DNA of 64,000 bases, taken from assembly GCF_000166415.1 (NCBI RefSeq), contig NC_014654.1, forward strand, positions 1,054,001-1,118,000. The letters are read 5' to 3'. The stretch is from Halanaerobium hydrogeniformans (GTDB lineage: Bacteria; Bacillota; Halanaerobiia; Halanaerobiales; Halanaerobiaceae). The position numbers and the translations under genes are program-made. Under the pieces are notes generated by a model. It did not search any database. It saw only the letters and a program-made list of their open reading frames with translations, and was not told the origin of the DNA. Positions 8,865-18,129 of this stretch are shown one piece after another. How positions within the stretch are numbered: position 1 is the first letter of the stretch; each line of letters opens with the position of its first letter.

Positions 8865-9323
8865 ATGCAATTTTTTAATCAACAAACAATGACTTTATTA
8901 GTCCCTGTTCTCTTAGTTGTCCTATATTTTACTATTAAGAATCATTTAAATAAGATAAAAAGTAAAAGGGCAGAAGAACTATTTACAAATTATCACAAAG
9001 ATCGGATACTATATTTTTCAAAAGAAGTTGATTATCTGGGTAGAGAATCAATTGGAAAGCGCAATATAGTAAAAAATGGTTCATTATTACTAACTCCTGA
9101 TGAATTACATTTTTTAAGGTGGGGTCCAAAAGAAGAACTTATAATTCCTTTAGAAAATATTAAAAAAGTTGAAGAAGTCAATTCGTTTTTAGGGGTAAAT
9201 AAAAACAAAGCAATATTAAAAATAGAATTTAATGATCAAAATGGAGAGCTAGATTCTGCAGCCTGGAGCATTGATAATATGCATGCCTGGATGGAAAGCT
9301 TAAAAAATCATACAAGTAATTAA
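8865..9323 (+). CDS. Membrane-anchored protein of unknown function
   Basis: 152 aa. One N-terminal transmembrane segment (TMTLLVPVLLVVLYFTI, about residues 8-24), then a basic stretch and a soluble beta-rich domain with LLLTPDELHFLRWGPKEELI and IPLENIKKVEEVN, a pattern reminiscent of PH-like or GRAM-like domains in which a strand reports on lipid or protein binding. The family is not recognised. RBS GGGGAGG before ATG 8865, and a clear terminator follows, so it is a real monocistronic gene. Confidence 0.65.
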   Translation: MQFFNQQTMTLLVPVLLVVLYFTIKNHLNKIKSKRAEELFTNYHKDRILYFSKEVDYLGRESIGKRNIVKNGSLLLTPDELHFLRWGPKEELIIPLENIKKVEEVNSFLGVNKNKAILKIEFNDQNGELDSAAWSIDNMHAWMESLKNHTSN

Positions 9324-9342
9324 AATTTTATTTTATATTCAG

Positions 9343-9379
9343 AAGAAACCGCTCTATCATAAAGATGGAGCGGTTTCTT
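9343..9379 (+). terminator. Rho-independent terminator
   Basis: A perfect 12-bp stem, AAGAAACCGCTC (9343-9354) with GAGCGGTTTCTT (9368-9379), and a 13-base loop. The symmetric A/T ends mean it could act in both directions. Confidence 0.8.
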
Positions 9380-9472
9380 GCTTAAATATTAGATGTTTGT
9401 TTTTTACTTAAAAATAATTTTAAATAATGTATAATAAATAGAGTAAGTTAATATAAAGAAGGAGTGTTTAAA

Positions 9473-10051
9473 ATGGCTAAACATAGATTTGACCCCACAA
9501 AAAAAGATAAATTATTTAATAATGACAGAAAAGATAGGCTAAAACCAATGCAGCTATTAAAGAATCATGGTTTAAAAGAAGGGGATAAGATTGCAGATAT
9601 CGGAGCTGGTAATGGCTTTTTCGCTATACCAGCTGCTCAAATAGTTAAAAGTAAGGGTAGAGTATTTGCGGTTGATGTTGAGGAAATCATGCTTAGAGAT
9701 TTAAAGATAAATGCTAAAAAAGCTGATGTTGATAAGACAATAGAATTTATAAAAAGTGATGAATATAAGGCTGACTTAAATGAAAAGGTGGATTTTATGC
9801 TCTTTTCCTATTTGATTCACGAGATTGATGATAAGGAGTTATTTTTAGATAATTATTTAAGTTTTTTAAAAAGCAATTCTAAAGTACTGATAGTTGAGTG
9901 GACTAAAAATGATTCAGAAGCTGGTCCACCCAAGGAACATAGAATAAGTAGAGATGAACTTAAAAAAATATTAGAAAAAAAACAAATAAAAAATATTAAA
10001 GTAGAAGATATTGATGAAAAGAATTATTTAATTAGTGGGATTAAAAGCTAA
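9473..10051 (+). CDS. Class I SAM-dependent methyltransferase (small)
   Basis: About 192 aa methyltransferase with SAM motif IADIGAGNGFFAIPAA, then RVFAVDVEE and DFMLFSYLIHEIDDKE; similar in build to ubiE/arsM-like small enzymes. ATG 9473 is preferred to GTG 9464 because AAGGAG (9459-9464) is eight bases upstream of the ATG. TATAAT at 9430-9435 may be its promoter. Single gene between two hairpins; substrate unknown. Confidence 0.78.
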   Translation: MAKHRFDPTKKDKLFNNDRKDRLKPMQLLKNHGLKEGDKIADIGAGNGFFAIPAAQIVKSKGRVFAVDVEEIMLRDLKINAKKADVDKTIEFIKSDEYKADLNEKVDFMLFSYLIHEIDDKELFLDNYLSFLKSNSKVLIVEWTKNDSEAGPPKEHRISRDELKKILEKKQIKNIKVEDIDEKNYLISGIKS

Positions 10052-10080
10052 ATTATTAAAATAATTCAATATAGTTTCTA

Positions 10081-10116
10081 GGTGCAGCATCCTTATTTAT
10101 TGGCTGGGGCTGCACC
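10081..10116 (+). terminator. Hairpin, probable terminator
   Basis: GGTGCAGC (10081-10088) pairs perfectly with GCTGCACC (10109-10116). The following T content is weak (TTAGCTTGTT), so termination strength is uncertain. Confidence 0.55.
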
Positions 10117-10158
10117 TTAGCTTGTTATAAATAAATATTTTGGGAGTTGGGTTCTTAA

Positions 10159-11349
10159 ATGAATAAAGCAGACAGTTATAATAATAAAAGAAGATTAATG
10201 ATTTTAGCATTCACAATAATGCTTACAATTGGAGTAGTAAATAATTTAAGAGGTCAGATTGGTCCCTTAATTATTGATGATTTTGCTCTTAATTACAGCC
10301 AGCTTGGCTTTTTATTCTCATTTTTATCTATTGGGCCGATTATAGTATTTTTCTTTAGTGGAAAACTAATAGAAAAATTTGGTCTGATAAAAGTTTTAGT
10401 TTATGGTTTGATCCACACTGCAATATCACTTTTTGCGGTACATATTTCACCAGGTTATTATTTTTTACTTATTTCTTTCTTTTTTGTTAGCCTGGGACTA
10501 ACCCTGTTAAACATAGTTTCTGTTACAATAATTTCGCTTGGTTATTCTAATCAAAGAGGCAAAATGATAAATCTACTTCATTTATTTTATGGTTTAGGAG
10601 GAATTATTGCTCCTTATTTTGTAACTTTATTAATTAGATTTGGTTTCGGTTGGTCACACAGCTTTTTATTTTCAATAATATTTATTATTATAGTATTTTT
10701 TGAATTCAAAAACTCTAAATTGCCAGAAACAAGGGCTTCAAAAAGTGATTCTGTGCTTAAAACAGCAGAATTACTTAAAAATAAGGTGGTTATCTTATTT
10801 TGTATTGTTGTCTTTATTCAGGTAGGGGTAGAAATCTCTATAGTGACCTGGCTGGCCCCGTATTTAAAAGATGTACAGGGCAGATCAGAATTGGTTATTA
10901 GTTTTTTTCTATCTTTATTTTTTATAACTTTTACTGTTGGAAGACTTTTGGCCAGCTTGATTGTAGAAAAAATTGGTTATTATAACTTTTTACTCTATAC
11001 CCAGGTTTTAACGGCTTTATCAATCCTCTTAGCACTGATTTTTGGCAGTCCCTTGACTTTTCTTTTATCTGTTTCTGGAATTTTTATTGCAGTACAGGTT
11101 CCTACAAGTCAGGCGGCTATTTTAGACAACTTTGGAGCCAGCGGAATTAAAGTTGTAGGTTTTGCCCAAACAGCTGGAACTATTGGAGCAGCTGTTTTAT
11201 CAAACTGGGTGGTAGGTTTTATAAATGATATTTTGAGTATCAACGCTGGTTTTATCTTTTTAATCATACTTCTAATAATTCTATTTATTATTACAATCTA
11301 TTTAAAAAAATTAACTTTAAATAGTCCAATGTTTGCTCAAGATAATTAA
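10159..11349 (+). CDS. Major facilitator superfamily transporter
   Basis: 396 aa, about 12 hydrophobic segments in two halves, with the MFS loop-type motifs SGKLIEKFGLIKVLVYG after TM2 and VGRLLASLIVEKIGYY in the second half. Closest in style to the FucP/sugar or drug-efflux MFS groups. The substrate cannot be told. No partner gene; RBS is weak (GGGAG). Confidence 0.8.
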   Translation: MNKADSYNNKRRLMILAFTIMLTIGVVNNLRGQIGPLIIDDFALNYSQLGFLFSFLSIGPIIVFFFSGKLIEKFGLIKVLVYGLIHTAISLFAVHISPGYYFLLISFFFVSLGLTLLNIVSVTIISLGYSNQRGKMINLLHLFYGLGGIIAPYFVTLLIRFGFGWSHSFLFSIIFIIIVFFEFKNSKLPETRASKSDSVLKTAELLKNKVVILFCIVVFIQVGVEISIVTWLAPYLKDVQGRSELVISFFLSLFFITFTVGRLLASLIVEKIGYYNFLLYTQVLTALSILLALIFGSPLTFLLSVSGIFIAVQVPTSQAAILDNFGASGIKVVGFAQTAGTIGAAVLSNWVVGFINDILSINAGFIFLIILLIILFIITIYLKKLTLNSPMFAQDN

Positions 11350-11471
11350 AAAATTTGTAATTTATAGAGGAATATTCTAAATTATCGTGAATTTTAGCTA
11401 TAGTATGAAATAAATAATGATTTCAGTGCTTTAAAATTAAATTGAGTTTTAATTTAAAGAGGGAGGTAAAA

Positions 11472-12400
11472 ATGCTGTTTAAAAAAAGTTTTTTCTTACA
11501 GGTATTTTATTGGTGATATTATTCTTACTTACAAGTACTTTAATTATTGCCCAGGATAATAAATTAATAGTTTTACACACCAATGATATTCATGGCCGGA
11601 TTGCTGTTGATGATGATTTGATGGGAATGCCGTATCTTTCTTCAGTGTTTAAAGACTATCAGTCTAATTATGATAATTTATTAATTCTAGATGCTGGTGA
11701 TACACTTCATGGTAGACCTATTACAGATCAGCTCGAAGGAGAGAGTGCAGTAAAACTTATGAATGAGGCGGGGTATACTGCTATGGCTCCTGGCAACCAT
11801 GACTTTAATTATGGTTACCAGAGGCTCTTGGAATTAGAAGAGATGATGGAATTTGATCTTATAGCTGCAAATGTATTTAAAGAAGGAGAGCTTTTATTTA
11901 ATCCTTATATAATAAGAGAATTTGCAGGTTTCAGAGTTGCTATTTTCGGTCTTGCGACCTCTGACACCTACAGCACTACTCACCCAGATAATGTAAGGGG
12001 CATAGATTTTGAAAATACTGTAGAAACTTCACAAAAATACTTAGATATTTTAAAAAATGAGGAAAATGCTGATTTTGTTATAGCCTTAACTCACGTCGGT
12101 TTAAGGGGAACCACCGAGATTGCTGAATCAGTTTCTGGGATAGATTTAATAGTAGATGGTCACAGTCATGATCTCTTACCATCAGGGAAAATGGTTGGAG
12201 AGACAATGATCGTCCAGGCCAATGAATACAGCAAATATTTAGGGAGAGTGGAAATCACTTTAAATGATGATAGAAAAGAAATAGAGGCTGCAGTAATTTC
12301 TGCTTCAGAGGTAAAAGAAAATTATCAACCTGACCCAGAAATCGAAGCTTTATTAGATCACTTTAGTGAAGAGCTAACTGCAATAATGCTTGGTCTTTAG
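11472..12400 (+). CDS. Secreted 5'-nucleotidase metallophosphoesterase domain, signal peptide frameshifted
   Basis: Calcineurin-like catalytic half of a 5'-nucleotidase/2',3'-cyclic phosphodiesterase: VLHTNDIHGR, LDAGDTLHGR, PGNHDFNYG, ALTHVG and DGHSHDLL supply all metal ligands. The RBS (GGGAGG) and ATG 11472 open a frame that stops at 11514-11516. The catalytic frame is open only from TTG 11510 onward. One extra A in the A7 run at 11481-11487 would join them and give a normal signal peptide (MLFKKKFFLTGILL then VILFLLTSTLIIAQ). It ends after the catalytic domain; the usual C-terminal domain is the next gene. Confidence 0.75.
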
Positions 12401-12464
12401 ATTAACCCGTCTTTAAGGATTTAATAGATCCTTAAATATAAAAAACAATGGAGGGGATTAACCA

Positions 12465-13130
12465 ATGAAAAGAAAATTATTAACTATTGCTGTGTTGACT
12501 GTATTTGCTTTATCATTTTTTAGTTTATCATTATTTGCTCAGGGATTAGATACTGTAATTGGCGAAACAGGGATCAGCCTTAATGGGGAAAGACAGCATG
12601 TAAGAACCCAAGAAACAAATCTGGGTAATCTTATAAATGATATTTTAAGAGAAAATACAAAAGCAGACATAGCCCTTTATAATGGAGGAGGTATCAGAGA
12701 TTCTGCAGACTTAGGAGAAATAACTCTTGAGGATGCTATGGCAATTCTGGCCTTTAATAATGAAGTAGTTACTTTACTTATGTCAGGTCAACAAATCTGG
12801 GATACTTTAGAACATGGACTCCATGAATATCCTGAAGTAGCAGGTAGTTTTTTACAGGTTAGTGGACTCAGATTTTATTTTGATCCAGCTGAAGATCCTT
12901 ATAACAGGGTAGAAAAAATTCTGGTTGCTGGAGAAGAAATAAATCTTAGACGTCACTATGTTGTTGCCACCAACGAGTTTTTAGCAGCTGGTGGAGATGA
13001 TTATCAAGTTATGGGAGAAGCAGAACAGCTTAAATTATTTGAGAATACAGACCAGCAGATGTTTATCCAATATATACAGGAAAACTCCCCGCTTTTCCCA
13101 TCAGTAGAGGGCAGAATAGTTATTCAATGA
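12465..13130 (+). CDS. Secreted 5'-nucleotidase C-terminal (substrate-binding) domain
   Basis: 221 aa with its own signal peptide (MKRKLLTIAVLTVFALSFFS, cleavage after LFAQ) followed by a lone 5'-nucleotidase C-terminal domain: LGNLINDILRENTKADIALY, the NGGGIRDS substrate-binding motif, ITLEDAMAILAFNNEVV and TNEFLAAGGDDYQVM. In normal UshA-type enzymes this is fused behind the metallophosphoesterase domain, which here is the preceding gene 64 bases upstream. The two proteins probably assemble in the periplasm. RBS GGAGGGG. Confidence 0.82.
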   Translation: MKRKLLTIAVLTVFALSFFSLSLFAQGLDTVIGETGISLNGERQHVRTQETNLGNLINDILRENTKADIALYNGGGIRDSADLGEITLEDAMAILAFNNEVVTLLMSGQQIWDTLEHGLHEYPEVAGSFLQVSGLRFYFDPAEDPYNRVEKILVAGEEINLRRHYVVATNEFLAAGGDDYQVMGEAEQLKLFENTDQQMFIQYIQENSPLFPSVEGRIVIQ

Positions 13131-13184
13131 GATTAAGTAAAAGCTTAAAATTAAACAATTCAATATAACAAAAATAAAGGCATT

Positions 13185-13233
13185 ACTTAAGCATTAAAGC
13201 AACTGAACTAATACAGCTTAGGTGGTGTCTTTT
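13185..13233 (+). terminator. Weak terminator-like hairpin
   Basis: ACTTAAGC (13185-13192) can pair with GCTTAGGT (13216-13223, one G-U pair), followed by CTTTTTA. It would end the nucleotidase transcript before the regulator gene. Confidence 0.4.
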
Positions 13234-13274
13234 TATCTTTAAAGCTAGATTAATATTCAGGCAGGATTAAAATA

Positions 13275-13304
13275 TTGTTTGTAGAAATATATATGTAGTA
13301 TAGT
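13275..13304 (+). promoter_or_regulatory. Putative sigma-A promoter of the sigma-54 activator operon
   Basis: TTGTTT (13275-13280), an 18-base spacer and TATAGT (13299-13304), 20 bases before the ATG. Consensus match only. Confidence 0.45.
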
Positions 13305-13323
13305 AAAAAAAGGGGAGTTTTTT

Positions 13324-14922
13324 ATGAATAATCAAAATTCCGATTTTAATGCTCTTCTGACTAATATAAAAAGAAATTATACTCCAACTAGAAAAACTAT
13401 TCAAAAATCATGGGCAAGAAGTGGTAATTATGGAATTAAAACAGATCAATTTTCAAGTGATATAATCCTAAATAAAAGTGAAATAAGGGAAAGAATTAAG
13501 AAAAACAAAAACTTTGTTGAAAATTTTGACCTCTTATTTTCAGAATTTAGAGAATTAATCACAGAGCTTGCTGCTGCTTTTTTTGTTACCGATAAAGAAG
13601 GCTATATTCTTTCTTCAAAAAATTATCTGGACAATTATCTAAAATTGTCTGCCGGAGAAAATTATAGTGAATTTTATCAGGGGACAAGTGCGGTTGGTTT
13701 AACTTTATTTTCTAAAAAAGATTCTTATGTAAAAGATAAGGAACACTACAAAAAATTCTTGATAGATTATAATTCAGCTGCCTATCCTCTTTTAGATAAA
13801 GCAGGAATATTGACGGGGACAATTGCTGTTTTTTTTAGCAAAAATATCGATATATACTATATGCGTTTACTTATAAAATTATTTGCTTTTGCTTTAACAG
13901 ATAAGATTCCTGTTAAAGATTTAGTAGAAGAAGAATCAGATAAGAATAATCCCAAAACCGGCTCAAAAGCTCGTTATTTTTTCGAGGATATAATTACCAA
14001 TTCTAAAAAGATGAAAAAAGCCAAAGAAGTTGCAAAAATTGCGGCTAGAAATGATTCAACTGTAATGTTAATAGGTGAGAGTGGAACAGGTAAAGAGATG
14101 TTTGCTCAGGCTATTCATAATTATAATCACCGCAAAAACAGTCCCTTTGTTGCAATAAATGTGGGTGCGGTGCCGAAAGATTTAGTAGAAAGTGAGTTTT
14201 TCGGTTATGAAGAAGGAGCATTTACAGGGGCCAGAAGAGGTGGCCGGCCTGGCAAATTTGAATTAGCAAATGGAGGCACAATTTTTTTAGATGAAATAGG
14301 AGAAATGACCCTCTCAGCTCAGCAAAATTTATTAAGGGTTATTCAGGAGCGCGAGGTAACAAGGATTGGTGGAAACCATGCTATAAATATTGATGTTAGA
14401 ATTATCACAGCAACTAAGAAAAAACTCATGGATGAAGTTAAAAAAGGAAACTTTAGAGAAGATCTTTATTACCGGCTTAATGTAATCAGAATTCCACTGC
14501 CGAATTTAAAAGAACGCAAAGATGATGTAATTTTATTGGTTAAAAACTTTATTAAAAAACACTGCCAGAAATTTGGAATACCAAATAAAGAGATTTCTGA
14601 TGAGAGCAAAAAGTATTTTATAAATTATGATTGGCCGGGTAATGTTAGGGAATTAGAAAATGTAATAGAAGGTATAATAACTTTTGCAATGGATGACAAA
14701 GTTATTCAAACAAAGCATCTACCCAGAGAAATCAAAGAAAATAAAAGCTTAGATACTGATTCCGGGCAGATATTAACAATAGAAGCAGCAGAAAAAGAAG
14801 CAATAAAAAATGCTCTAAAAGTAGCAGCTAATAATGTCTCTGAAGCTGCTGAAATATTGGGTGTTACCAGAGCAACACTATATAATAAATTGAAAAAATA
14901 TAATATAAACTACAGGGAGTGA
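13324..14922 (+). CDS. Sigma-54-dependent transcriptional activator (AcoR-like)
   Basis: 532 aa enhancer-binding protein. N-terminal sensory part (1-200) with the SWARSGNYGIKTD start and GAF-like region seen in AcoR-type activators; AAA+ domain with Walker A GESGTGKE (about 251), the sigma-54 contact loop GAFTGA (about 298), Walker B GGTIFLDEIGEM and WPGNVRELEN; C-terminal Fis-type helix-turn-helix NNVSEAAEILGVTRATLYNK. No receiver domain, so it probably senses a small molecule. Its stop overlaps the upstream part of the next gene, making it co-transcribed with H4MPT biosynthesis genes, and a sigma-54-like promoter lies 4.3 kb downstream. It is the likely regulator of the C1 module, although the aco operon is an alternative target. 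Confidence 0.88.
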   Translation: MNNQNSDFNALLTNIKRNYTPTRKTIQKSWARSGNYGIKTDQFSSDIILNKSEIRERIKKNKNFVENFDLLFSEFRELITELAAAFFVTDKEGYILSSKNYLDNYLKLSAGENYSEFYQGTSAVGLTLFSKKDSYVKDKEHYKKFLIDYNSAAYPLLDKAGILTGTIAVFFSKNIDIYYMRLLIKLFAFALTDKIPVKDLVEEESDKNNPKTGSKARYFFEDIITNSKKMKKAKEVAKIAARNDSTVMLIGESGTGKEMFAQAIHNYNHRKNSPFVAINVGAVPKDLVESEFFGYEEGAFTGARRGGRPGKFELANGGTIFLDEIGEMTLSAQQNLLRVIQEREVTRIGGNHAINIDVRIITATKKKLMDEVKKGNFREDLYYRLNVIRIPLPNLKERKDDVILLVKNFIKKHCQKFGIPNKEISDESKKYFINYDWPGNVRELENVIEGIITFAMDDKVIQTKHLPREIKENKSLDTDSGQILTIEAAEKEAIKNALKVAANNVSEAAEILGVTRATLYNKLKKYNINYRE

Positions 14923-14927
14923 TCTAT

Positions 14928-16208
14928 TTGGAGGCAGTAGCAGTATTAGATATTAAACATGGAATTGTGGTCCAGGGTAGGGCTGGTGATCGAGAAAATT
15001 ATCAGCCGATAGAAAGCAGGTTAATTGCTGCTGATGATAAAAGTCCTCTGGCAGTTGCGAAAGCATTTTATAATAAATTAGCTATTAAAAAATTGTATAT
15101 TGCAGATCTAGATGCAATAATGAAAAAAGATGAGGCTAATATTGATGAAATTAAAGCCATTAAAAAAGAACTTCCCCAAGTAGAAATAATGCTCGATGCA
15201 GCTTTACTTGATTTTAAAACTGCTCAAAAGTACTTAGATGATTTTTTAGATTATTATATAATTGCCACCGAAAGTTTAAATGATCTTAAATACCTGGCAA
15301 AATTTAGTGATTACAGCAAAAAAGTAATTATTAGCATTGATCTAAAAAATGGTGAGTTAATTAATAATCTAGAGCAGTGGCAGGATAAAACTACCCGGCA
15401 GATAATTGAAGAAATCAAGGGATATGGCTTTAAAAAATTCATCATCCTTGATATAGCTGCAGTTGGAACAGCTAGAGGTATAGCAGCCTATATTAAGGAA
15501 CTGAAAAATTTATTTCCAGAACTTGAGTTCATAACCGGTGGAGGGGTAAAAGATTACAGAGATATTAAACCCTTAAAAAAGCAGGGTTTTTCTGGTGTTT
15601 TAATTGCAACTGCTTTTCATAATGGTTCTTTAGGCAGAAAAGAAGTAGAATTAATCGAAAATGAGAAAATATTATTTAAAATTGCCTGGTGTATTACTGG
15701 AGCTGGCCATCTTTTGGCAGAATCAATAGAGGAAATTGCGAACCTTAAAAATAAATATAATAACTTAGAGATAGATATCTATCTTTCGAAAGCCGGTTTT
15801 GAGGTTTTAAAAATTTATAAATTATTTAATAAATTAGAAGAACTTGGCTGTGAGATTCAAAAGGATAGTGCTGCAAGTTCTCCTATAATGGGCAGACTTT
15901 ATAAGGGTCATTATGATCTGCTGGTTAGTTCTCCCACAACCTCAAATACAGTCGCAAAATTTGTGCATGGTATTTCTGACACCTTAGTTAGTAATTTTCT
16001 GGCTCATGCAGGTAAATCAAAGATTCCAATACTTTTGCTGCCAACTGATACAGAGGAGGAACTAGTCTCAGCTGCCCCAAATAAAATGGTAGATGTTTAT
16101 CCAAGAGAAATTGATATTAAAAATACCGATAGACTTAAAGGAATTGATAAGCTAGAAATTATTTCTGATCTAGAAGAGGTGGAGCAATGGTTGAAAAATT
16201 ATTTATAA
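14928..16208 (+). CDS. HisA-like TIM-barrel fused to DmrB/AfpA-like flavoprotein
   Basis: 426 aa with two domains. Residues 1-235: HisA-like barrel as encoded in H4MPT gene clusters (AVLDIKHGIVVQGRAGDREN, IADLDAI, FITGGGVKDYRDI, GVLIATAFHNG). Residues 243-426: flavoprotein of the dihydromethanopterin reductase DmrB/archaeoflavoprotein type (IAWCITGAGHLLAESIEEI, AASSPIMGRLYKGHYDLLVS, SPTTSNTVAKFVHGISDTLV). The domains are normally separate genes. TTG 14928 is chosen because GGGAG (14915-14919) is eight bases upstream; a GTG at 14919 has no room for an RBS. DmrB reduces dihydromethanopterin to H4MPT; the HisA-like domain has no proven role. Confidence 0.8.
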   Translation: MEAVAVLDIKHGIVVQGRAGDRENYQPIESRLIAADDKSPLAVAKAFYNKLAIKKLYIADLDAIMKKDEANIDEIKAIKKELPQVEIMLDAALLDFKTAQKYLDDFLDYYIIATESLNDLKYLAKFSDYSKKVIISIDLKNGELINNLEQWQDKTTRQIIEEIKGYGFKKFIILDIAAVGTARGIAAYIKELKNLFPELEFITGGGVKDYRDIKPLKKQGFSGVLIATAFHNGSLGRKEVELIENEKILFKIAWCITGAGHLLAESIEEIANLKNKYNNLEIDIYLSKAGFEVLKIYKLFNKLEELGCEIQKDSAASSPIMGRLYKGHYDLLVSSPTTSNTVAKFVHGISDTLVSNFLAHAGKSKIPILLLPTDTEEELVSAAPNKMVDVYPREIDIKNTDRLKGIDKLEIISDLEEVEQWLKNYL

Positions 16209-17584
16209 CAGGCAAATTAGCTTATCCAGCTCTCAATAATACTTTAAAAAAGCTTGATTTAAAATTTGATTATCAAATAATTGAAATGCCGATTACCGTT
16301 GCAGCTTTAATTGACAGTAGTTTTATCTGCAAAAATCTCGAAAAAATAAAAGGTGATGTTTTAAAAAATGCAGAAGATTTAGAGATCATTATTCCAGGCA
16401 GATCTCAGGCAGAAGTCAAGAAATTACAAAACTTTTTTCAGAATAAAAATCTCAAATTTTATCAGGGACCAGATGAAATAATGGATCTGCCAGAATTTTT
16501 AGGCAAGAAAAAAATCAAGATCAATCTGGAAGAAAAAAGCCGAAAAAATAAAATACTTGCTGAAATCAATGCAGCTGCTCTGATGCCAATTTCCGAAATA
16601 GTTAAAAAAGCAGAATATTATAAAAAAAATGGAGCAGATATAATCGACCTGGGCTGTGTAAATGGCAGAGAATTTCCTCATCTAGAAGAATGTATTGCTA
16701 TTTTAAAAGATAAGGGTTATACACTGAGTATTGATACCTTTAATGCAGAAGAAATAAAAAGAGCAGATAAAGCAGGAATTGATTATTTGCTAAGTATCAA
16801 CAGCCATAATGTTTCTTTAATAAATGGAGAAAATTCTTTTATACCTGTTGTGATTCCCGACCCTGAAAAAGATTCTTTAAAATCATTATTAGCCAATATA
16901 GAAGAAGTAGAAAAAAGAGGCTGTGATAACTATATTGTAGATCCCATTTTAGATCCGGTTAATTTTGGTTTCAGTGATTCACTTTTTAGATATTTAAGCC
17001 TGGTTAAAAACAAAAATATTAAACAGCCAATTATGATGGGAGTGGGCAATTTAATAGAATTAAGTGACTGTGATAGTGTAGGCCTTAATTTTATAACCGC
17101 AGCCCTGGCTGTAGAGCTTAATATTGACTATCTATTAACCACAGAGGCTTCTTTTAAAACCAAAGGTGCGGTAAAAGAGTTAGATCTGGCCCTGAAAATG
17201 ATTTCTTATGCTGCTCAAAATAATAGTTTACCCAACAATATTTCTGAGTTATTATTAAATCTAAAAGACAGAAAAGACCTCAATTACAGTTTAGAGGAAA
17301 TCGAAGAACTGGCAGACTCTGTAAAAGACAAAAATTACAGGATTTTAAATGACGGCCAGAATATAAATATTTTTAATGCAAAAGAGTATTATAGAGGTCA
17401 GGATATTAATCAGCTTTTTAAAAAATTATCAGAAGTCAATGAACAGTCTCATGCCTTTTATCTGGGCAAAGAACTGCAAAAAGCTTATACTGCTCTCAAA
17501 CTCGCCAAAAATTACCGCCAGGAAGATGAGCTTAACTGGGGTTATTTAAATCAAAAATTTAAGGGAGATAAAAATGATAATTGA
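16187..17584 (+). CDS. Dihydropteroate synthase-like protein of H4MPT biosynthesis
   Basis: 465 aa. A DHPS-like TIM barrel occupies about residues 120-350 (EINAAALMPISEIVKKAEYY, GADIIDLGCVNG, LSIDTFNAEEIKRADKAGID, DYLLSINSHNV), preceded by an N-terminal Rossmann-like part and followed by a C-terminal extension. This is the archaeal/methylotroph DHPS-related family linked to joining the pterin to the ribofuranosylaniline unit. It overlaps the previous gene by 22 bases and the next by 11. A true folate FolP is a separate gene at 35.5 kb, which supports a methanopterin role here. The role is inferred. Confidence 0.72.
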   Translation: MVEKLFITGKLAYPALNNTLKKLDLKFDYQIIEMPITVAALIDSSFICKNLEKIKGDVLKNAEDLEIIIPGRSQAEVKKLQNFFQNKNLKFYQGPDEIMDLPEFLGKKKIKINLEEKSRKNKILAEINAAALMPISEIVKKAEYYKKNGADIIDLGCVNGREFPHLEECIAILKDKGYTLSIDTFNAEEIKRADKAGIDYLLSINSHNVSLINGENSFIPVVIPDPEKDSLKSLLANIEEVEKRGCDNYIVDPILDPVNFGFSDSLFRYLSLVKNKNIKQPIMMGVGNLIELSDCDSVGLNFITAALAVELNIDYLLTTEASFKTKGAVKELDLALKMISYAAQNNSLPNNISELLLNLKDRKDLNYSLEEIEELADSVKDKNYRILNDGQNINIFNAKEYYRGQDINQLFKKLSEVNEQSHAFYLGKELQKAYTALKLAKNYRQEDELNWGYLNQKFKGDKNDN

Positions 17585-18125
17585 AACAGTTATGACTAGC
17601 CTGGACAGCAAAAACGATTTAAATTTTTCTGCAATTGGGGTTGAGTTTGTTAAAGATAAAGTTATTTTTTACCCCTATAAAAATACAACAACAGCTGAAA
17701 ACATTTTAGCCACAAAAAAAGGAACTGTAAATATAGTTGATAGAAGCTATTATCTTATCCTGGCAGCTCTCTCAGAGCCTGAATTTGCAGTCGATAAAAC
17801 CGATCTGGGTAATTATTATTTAAAAGACTGCTGTTATTATTATGAATTTAAACTCTCAGCAATTTCTGATCTGGGTAAAAAATATAAATTAACAGCTAAT
17901 ATAACCGCTCAAAAGAGCAGAAATGATTTTATAGGTTTAAACAGGGCAGAGAATCTTCTTCTTGAAGCAGCAATTATTGCCTCGAGAATTGGAATTACTA
18001 AGAAAACAAAAGAATTAAAAAACTACTTAGCTGAAAACAGAGAAATTATCTTTAAAACAGGGGATCAAAAATCAAAAGAAAGCTATCTTTTCCTAAAAAA
18101 ATATTTACAAATACAGGAGGAATAA
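17574..18125 (+). CDS. DUF447-family protein
   Basis: 183 aa, beginning IIETVMTSLDSKNDLNFSAIGVEF, with VNIVDRSYYLILAALSE and a C-terminal LNRAENLLLEAAIIASRIG. This fits DUF447, a flavin-reductase-like split-barrel family conserved in methanogens and in bacterial H4MPT gene clusters; function unknown. Overlaps the DHPS-like gene by 11 bases and is followed by mptG after four bases, so it is a coupled member of the H4MPT biosynthesis operon. Confidence 0.7.
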   Translation: MIIETVMTSLDSKNDLNFSAIGVEFVKDKVIFYPYKNTTTAENILATKKGTVNIVDRSYYLILAALSEPEFAVDKTDLGNYYLKDCCYYYEFKLSAISDLGKKYKLTANITAQKSRNDFIGLNRAENLLLEAAIIASRIGITKKTKELKNYLAENREIIFKTGDQKSKESYLFLKKYLQIQEE

Positions 18126-18129
18126 ATAA

